In this document: positions 60,497 through 64,000 of the stretch, piece by piece
Layout of the letters: each line of letters opens with the position of its first letter
How positions within the stretch are numbered: the stretch's first letter is position 1
Assembly: GCA_041941305.1 (NCBI GenBank)
Contig: JBGTQJ010000023.1
Coordinates: 62,001 to 126,000 of the forward strand
From: JANSWP01 sp041941305
GTDB taxonomy: Bacteria > Bacteroidota > Bacteroidia > Chitinophagales > Saprospiraceae
Reading direction: 5' to 3'
Length of the DNA stretch: 64,000 nt
Notes under the pieces: generated by a model
Told to the model about the DNA's origin: nothing
The model's input: only the letters and a program-made list of their open reading frames with translations
Databases searched by the model: none
Translations under genes and position numbers: made by a program

Positions 60497-61104
60497 ACTT
60501 AACCCCAAATTACTAAACCAATAGACTATTGAAAAAAAGTTTCCCCCCTTCTCACCTTTTTTACTTTCCTTAGATTTTATATAATAGATTGATTATTAGC
60601 TGTTTGCCCTTTTTGTAATCCGTTTTCGATGGGATTGTTTGGTTACGATGTGCTGCACTTTGGGAACAAATGGTTGAAGCTTAGTTTGAAAAGTAGTACT
60701 AAGTAAAGTGGGTGAAAAAATACTAAAATGCTAAAAGGTGCCATAGCACCACAATTTTAGTAAGTCAAAGCTTGATCCTTCAATGAAAGGTGCAGCGCAC
60801 CGGAACCCAGTGAACTAAGCCCAAATTGGAATTTTTATATTAAACTTCAAACCAAGAGTCTAGATTTTTTCGTTGCGTTGCCGAAAAAATCTAGATTATT
60901 TACTTTTGCTAGTTATTACTAATGTGGGGGTGCTAACGCACCTATTTCTTACCAAAGATAAAATTCTGTTGAGCTTAGTGTTAATGGAGGGGAAAGAAAA
61001 TGAAAAATAAAAAAATGGTGATGAATATGATGAACACTATGGTTGGGATTAGAAATTCTTAGATGGCAATCGCCCTTTCAAGGCTACTTACAAATCAAAC
61101 AATT
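60497..61104. repeat. Spacer with three GGTGC/GCACC hairpins and a 14-bp stem
   Basis: GGTGC-CATA-GCACC (60737-60750, enclosed by TACTAAAAT...ATTTTAGTA), GGTGC-AGC-GCACC (60789-60801) and GGTGC-TAAC-GCACC (60929-60942) occur within 206 nt. Between them TCTAGATTTTTTCG (60859-60872) pairs exactly with 60882-60895. No gene is seen in this 600-nt gap. Confidence 0.7.
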
Positions 61105-61848
61105 ATGCTAAAATTCTTTCGCCAAATTCGGCAACGGTTGATCAATCAAGGTCAAATAAAAAAATACACCATTTATGCTATTGGCGAAATCTTGCTCGTT
61201 GTCATTGGCATTCTCATTGCTTTGCAAATCAACACCTGGAACAATGAATCAATCAAAAGGCAGGAGGAGATTAAAATGCTTAAAGAAATAAAGGTTGGAT
61301 TTGAATCAGACTATAGGGACCTGGAAGGCAATAAGCGTGTTTTGGAAGAAGCAATGACCTCTACACAAATCATTAAAAAAGTGTTTTATAAAGATTTTGC
61401 CTACCACGATTCCCTGAGTGTGCACTTCGCTAGGATTTTCGCAACGCCCATTTTTGTTGCCAATACCAGTGCTTTTGAAACGCTCAAATCAAAAGGGGTA
61501 GATTTGATTTCAAATGACACCCTAAGGGTGCACATTTTGAACATGTATGATTTTGAATATGAGCGAATCAAGTTGATTGAAGGTGGCTTTTTCCTGAACC
61601 ATGAGTTTATTTCAGAGAAGATTGTCCAACACTTTGACCATGTGGCTTTATTTGGAAAAGGTGGCTACCTTCAATTGAGACCTAATGATTTTGAAGCCTT
61701 GAAAAAAGACAGAGAATTTTTGAGCATTTTTAAAACCAAAGCTCACCAAACAGAAAGCTATAATATCGCTTTGGTTGCTGTTATAATGAAAAAATTAGAG
61801 CCCCTTTTATTGAAAATCCAAAAAGAAATAGATCACCTGGAAAAATGA
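61105..61848 (+). CDS. DUF6090-family membrane-anchored protein
   Basis: 247 residues from ATG 61105 (MLKFFRQIRQRLINQGQIKK); the frame upstream to 61063 lacks family character. The signature is the helix YAIGEILLVVIGILIALQIN followed by TWNNESIKRQEE, recognised from many Bacteroidota proteins. The rest is a periplasmic helical domain (about 50-245). The function of the family is not known. It stands alone. Confidence 0.82.
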   Translation: MLKFFRQIRQRLINQGQIKKYTIYAIGEILLVVIGILIALQINTWNNESIKRQEEIKMLKEIKVGFESDYRDLEGNKRVLEEAMTSTQIIKKVFYKDFAYHDSLSVHFARIFATPIFVANTSAFETLKSKGVDLISNDTLRVHILNMYDFEYERIKLIEGGFFLNHEFISEKIVQHFDHVALFGKGGYLQLRPNDFEALKKDREFLSIFKTKAHQTESYNIALVAVIMKKLEPLLLKIQKEIDHLEK

Positions 61849-62004
61849 CTTTTCCTTAGCTTTTGTAGAAGAAGGCTTCCCTTTTATCAAATTAGAACCA
61901 TTCTCCTTTCGGATGTCGCAACATACCCTTAACTTTAATGGTTAATCTTGAAGGCTAAATCAAATAGCACTGTCCCTAAACCATCTCCAGTCAAATCCAA
62001 AAAA

Positions 62005-64000
62005 ATGCAGAAAGCAATCGAAGTACCCAATGTTTCTCAGGAAGGCTCCAAACAATACATAACGCTTCAGGAATTCCAAAACTATATGGATGACCGAAAG
62101 ACGCCTTACAATTGTAAGTTTAGTCTTAGACCATTTTTGGATAAGATGCATGAGCATTTAATTGCAATAGACAAGCAATCAAAGATTTGGCAATTGTTTG
62201 ATGAGATTGAAAAAGAGCTTTCTGTCTATTCTGATATGGAAGTTCTAGAACAAAATCGCGACAAACTACAGGAGCTGTTGGCCTTTCTCTTTCCTTCCTT
62301 ATTTTTTGAGGGTCAATTGGGCTTCATTACCGTTCCTTTTGCCAAATTGTTTGTGTATGTAACTCCCGAAATGGCAGATTTTCTTTATACTGATAAATGG
62401 GAAATGAAAATCCCGGATTTCATGCATGAAGGGGCTGAGCATAAAGCGAATATGGATGTTGCCAACCTCACACTTAAAACATTTTATGGGGTAGATGTGG
62501 ATTGTATGACGGGTGAGGTTATTTCTTTTCGGAATGCGGAGACTTTGCTGGAAAAGCATTTTAAGATAAATGTAATTGGAGATTTCGTGAAAGGAATAGC
62601 AACAAAGCCCTTAAAAAAACTGAATAAAAAACAGGTCTATGAATTGCTAAATGAGTACCACAATCCCGAATTACGACTAAAATATTTACCGCCCGAAAAT
62701 TTTGCATTCGAAGGAATGGCAATTGGCTATTTGACAGATGTGACAGATGTCGAGATACTTTCAAAGGTTAAAGAAATGATGGTGGAGATGAGGCAAAAAG
62801 AAGATCATTTGGAGGATTTAGATGTCTTACAGCAAATGGCAAGGTCATTTCTCGGGATGCCAGAAGTAGAAATTGGGATGATCCATACCGTAGAGCGTTT
62901 TTGGCAGGAAAGCACGCTTTGGAGTTTATTGAGGGTCTTTAAAAGGGACATAATGGTCCCTTCATTTAAGGATGAGAATGGAGCTTACGGAAAGGTATTA
63001 CGCAATGATGAGACGGTCATTATTACGGACTTGCAGGCACAAAAGCATTTATCTATTATTGAGGAACAATTGCTTGAGAAAGGGTATCGAAGTTTGATGC
63101 TTTGTCCTTTGCACAATCGGGACGGCGAAATCCTTGGGGTTTTTGAAATGGCTTCGCCGCAACCATACCGGTTTACGCGGTTGATTCATTTACAGATGAA
63201 GGAAATTATTTCCCTTTTTGAATTGGGAACCAACCGTTTTATTCAAGAATTGGAGGATTCTACCAGACTCACGATACAGCAGCAATTCTCTTCCGTTCAT
63301 TCAAGTGTTGATTGGCGTTTTAGAGAAGTTGCGACAAAATTTTATTGGCAAAAACATGTAGATGGGAAAGAAGCCAAAATTGATCCGATTGTTTTTAAAG
63401 ATTTATATCCCATTTATGGGCAGGCAGATATTGTAGGCTCTTCAAAAATCAGAAACAAATCCATTAAAGCTGATTTGATAGACAATTTGCAAAGGGCTAT
63501 TGAGGTGATGCATCAATGTCGCGCAAGGTTAGAATTTCATTTATTGGATGTATATACTGCCAAAGCACAAGCCAATTTAGATAGATTGCAGAATGGAGAA
63601 TTTATTTCCAGCGATGAAACACAAATAATAGACTTGTTGACGAATGAAATTCATCCCCTTTTGATGGAATTGAAATCACGTTATAAAAAATTGCCCAGGA
63701 AAGTACTCAATGATTATTTCAAATACCTGGATCCCAAGTTAAATATTGTATACCGTCATCGAAAAGCCTATGAAGATAGTGTGCATCAATTGAACCATGC
63801 CATGTCTCGATTTATAGAACAGGAGGATGAAAAGATGCAGGAATTGTTGCCTCATTATTTTGAAAAATACACCACGGATGGAGTGGAATACAATATTTAC
63901 TTAGGGCAATCATTGCTTCCTCAAACTACCTTTAGTGATTTCTTTATAAAGGACTTTCGCCTATGGCAACTTATCAAAATGTGCGAGATCACACATCTGG
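62005..64000 (+). CDS. GAF-domain protein, 3' end outside window
   Basis: The frame opens at ATG 62005 (MQKAIEVPNVSQEGSKQYIT) and is open to the last base, giving 665 residues. Residues about 60-260 are helical and mixed, with no motif I recognise. Residues about 265-420 look like a GAF domain (LEDLDVLQQMARSF, then VIITDLQAQKHLSIIEEQLL and LMLCPLHNRDGEILGVFEMA). Around residue 470 comes a conserved block, FKDLYPIYGQADIVGSSKIR, that I recall from large Bacteroidota GAF proteins. The remainder is helical. Likely a cytoplasmic signalling scaffold; no kinase or cyclase output is visible in this window. Confidence 0.75.
   Translation, partial: MQKAIEVPNVSQEGSKQYITLQEFQNYMDDRKTPYNCKFSLRPFLDKMHEHLIAIDKQSKIWQLFDEIEKELSVYSDMEVLEQNRDKLQELLAFLFPSLFFEGQLGFITVPFAKLFVYVTPEMADFLYTDKWEMKIPDFMHEGAEHKANMDVANLTLKTFYGVDVDCMTGEVISFRNAETLLEKHFKINVIGDFVKGIATKPLKKLNKKQVYELLNEYHNPELRLKYLPPENFAFEGMAIGYLTDVTDVEILSKVKEMMVEMRQKEDHLEDLDVLQQMARSFLGMPEVEIGMIHTVERFWQESTLWSLLRVFKRDIMVPSFKDENGAYGKVLRNDETVIITDLQAQKHLSIIEEQLLEKGYRSLMLCPLHNRDGEILGVFEMASPQPYRFTRLIHLQMKEIISLFELGTNRFIQELEDSTRLTIQQQFSSVHSSVDWRFREVATKFYWQKHVDGKEAKIDPIVFKDLYPIYGQADIVGSSKIRNKSIKADLIDNLQRAIEVMHQCRARLEFHLLDVYTAKAQANLDRLQNGEFISSDETQIIDLLTNEIHPLLMELKSRYKKLPRKVLNDYFKYLDPKLNIVYRHRKAYEDSVHQLNHAMSRFIEQEDEKMQELLPHYFEKYTTDGVEYNIYLGQSLLPQTTFSDFFIKDFRLWQLIKMCEITHL

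Overview
The window looks like a chromosomal segment of an AT-rich member of the Bacteroidota, most likely a Saprospiria/Cytophaga-type gliding or filamentous relative. The reasons are the gene families: a two-component-type beta-propeller sensor, a CRTAC1/ASPIC-UnbV FG-GAP lipoprotein, a DUF6090 protein, a DUF2652 remnant, DUF4910 in a polysaccharide locus, and Wza with a C-terminal membrane helix. TAnnTTTG-type promoter boxes and the scarcity of Shine-Dalgarno sites fit too. No rRNA, tRNA, CRISPR array, transposase or phage gene was seen.

Layout. 1-2930: 5' part of a propeller-cyclase sensor (minus strand, runs off the left edge). 2931-13.5 kb: mostly plus-strand household genes (MltD-like lytic transglycosylase, metallo-beta-lactamase-fold hydrolase, moaD-moaE, an outer-membrane protein with a coiled coil, a frameshifted HxlR regulator, a TPR protein, an OmpA lipoprotein). 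13.5-19.6 kb: cystathionine beta-synthase, a Wza-like exporter separated from the rest of its pathway, Der GTPase, a broken DUF2652 gene and an unknown lipoprotein. 19.7-25.9 kb: a cyanophycin locus with synthetase CphA, divergent cyanophycinase CphB and an isoaspartyl peptidase, enough to make the polymer, cut it to beta-Asp-Arg and split the dipeptide. 25.9-30.8 kb: FG-GAP lipoprotein and an Ada-like methyltransferase.

30.9-54.9 kb: a large surface-polysaccharide locus, almost all on the minus strand. Wzc-like chain-length/tyrosine kinase, Wzy polymerase and Wzx flippase come first. Then follow glycosyltransferases and an asparagine synthase, an initiating sugar-phosphate transferase, and a block of nucleotide-sugar enzymes (CDP-glucose synthesis, C-methyltransferase, 3,5-epimerase, NAD-dependent epimerase, class III aminotransferase, PIG-L deacetylase, DUF4910 aminopeptidase-like protein). 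Two plus-strand genes sit inside it.

55.9-60.5 kb: a flotillin/YqiJ membrane-microdomain cluster with micro-ORFs, two PLDc_N-like small membrane proteins, a HEAT-repeat protein, a stand-alone SPFH-like fragment and the flotillin. 61-64 kb: a DUF6090 protein and the 5' part of a GAF-domain protein.

The least ordinary content is intergenic. Four imperfect palindromes of about 110-160 bp each end 16-34 nt before a start codon. They fall into two pairs with shared sequence (24831-24950 with 37433-37541; 14941-15072 with 29282-29438). A further repeat family with conserved ends lies at 55047-55331 and 57610-57720. A palindromic element is inserted in frame inside a glycosyltransferase gene (44151-44286). 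Many spacers also carry unique perfect hairpins of 17-29 bp.
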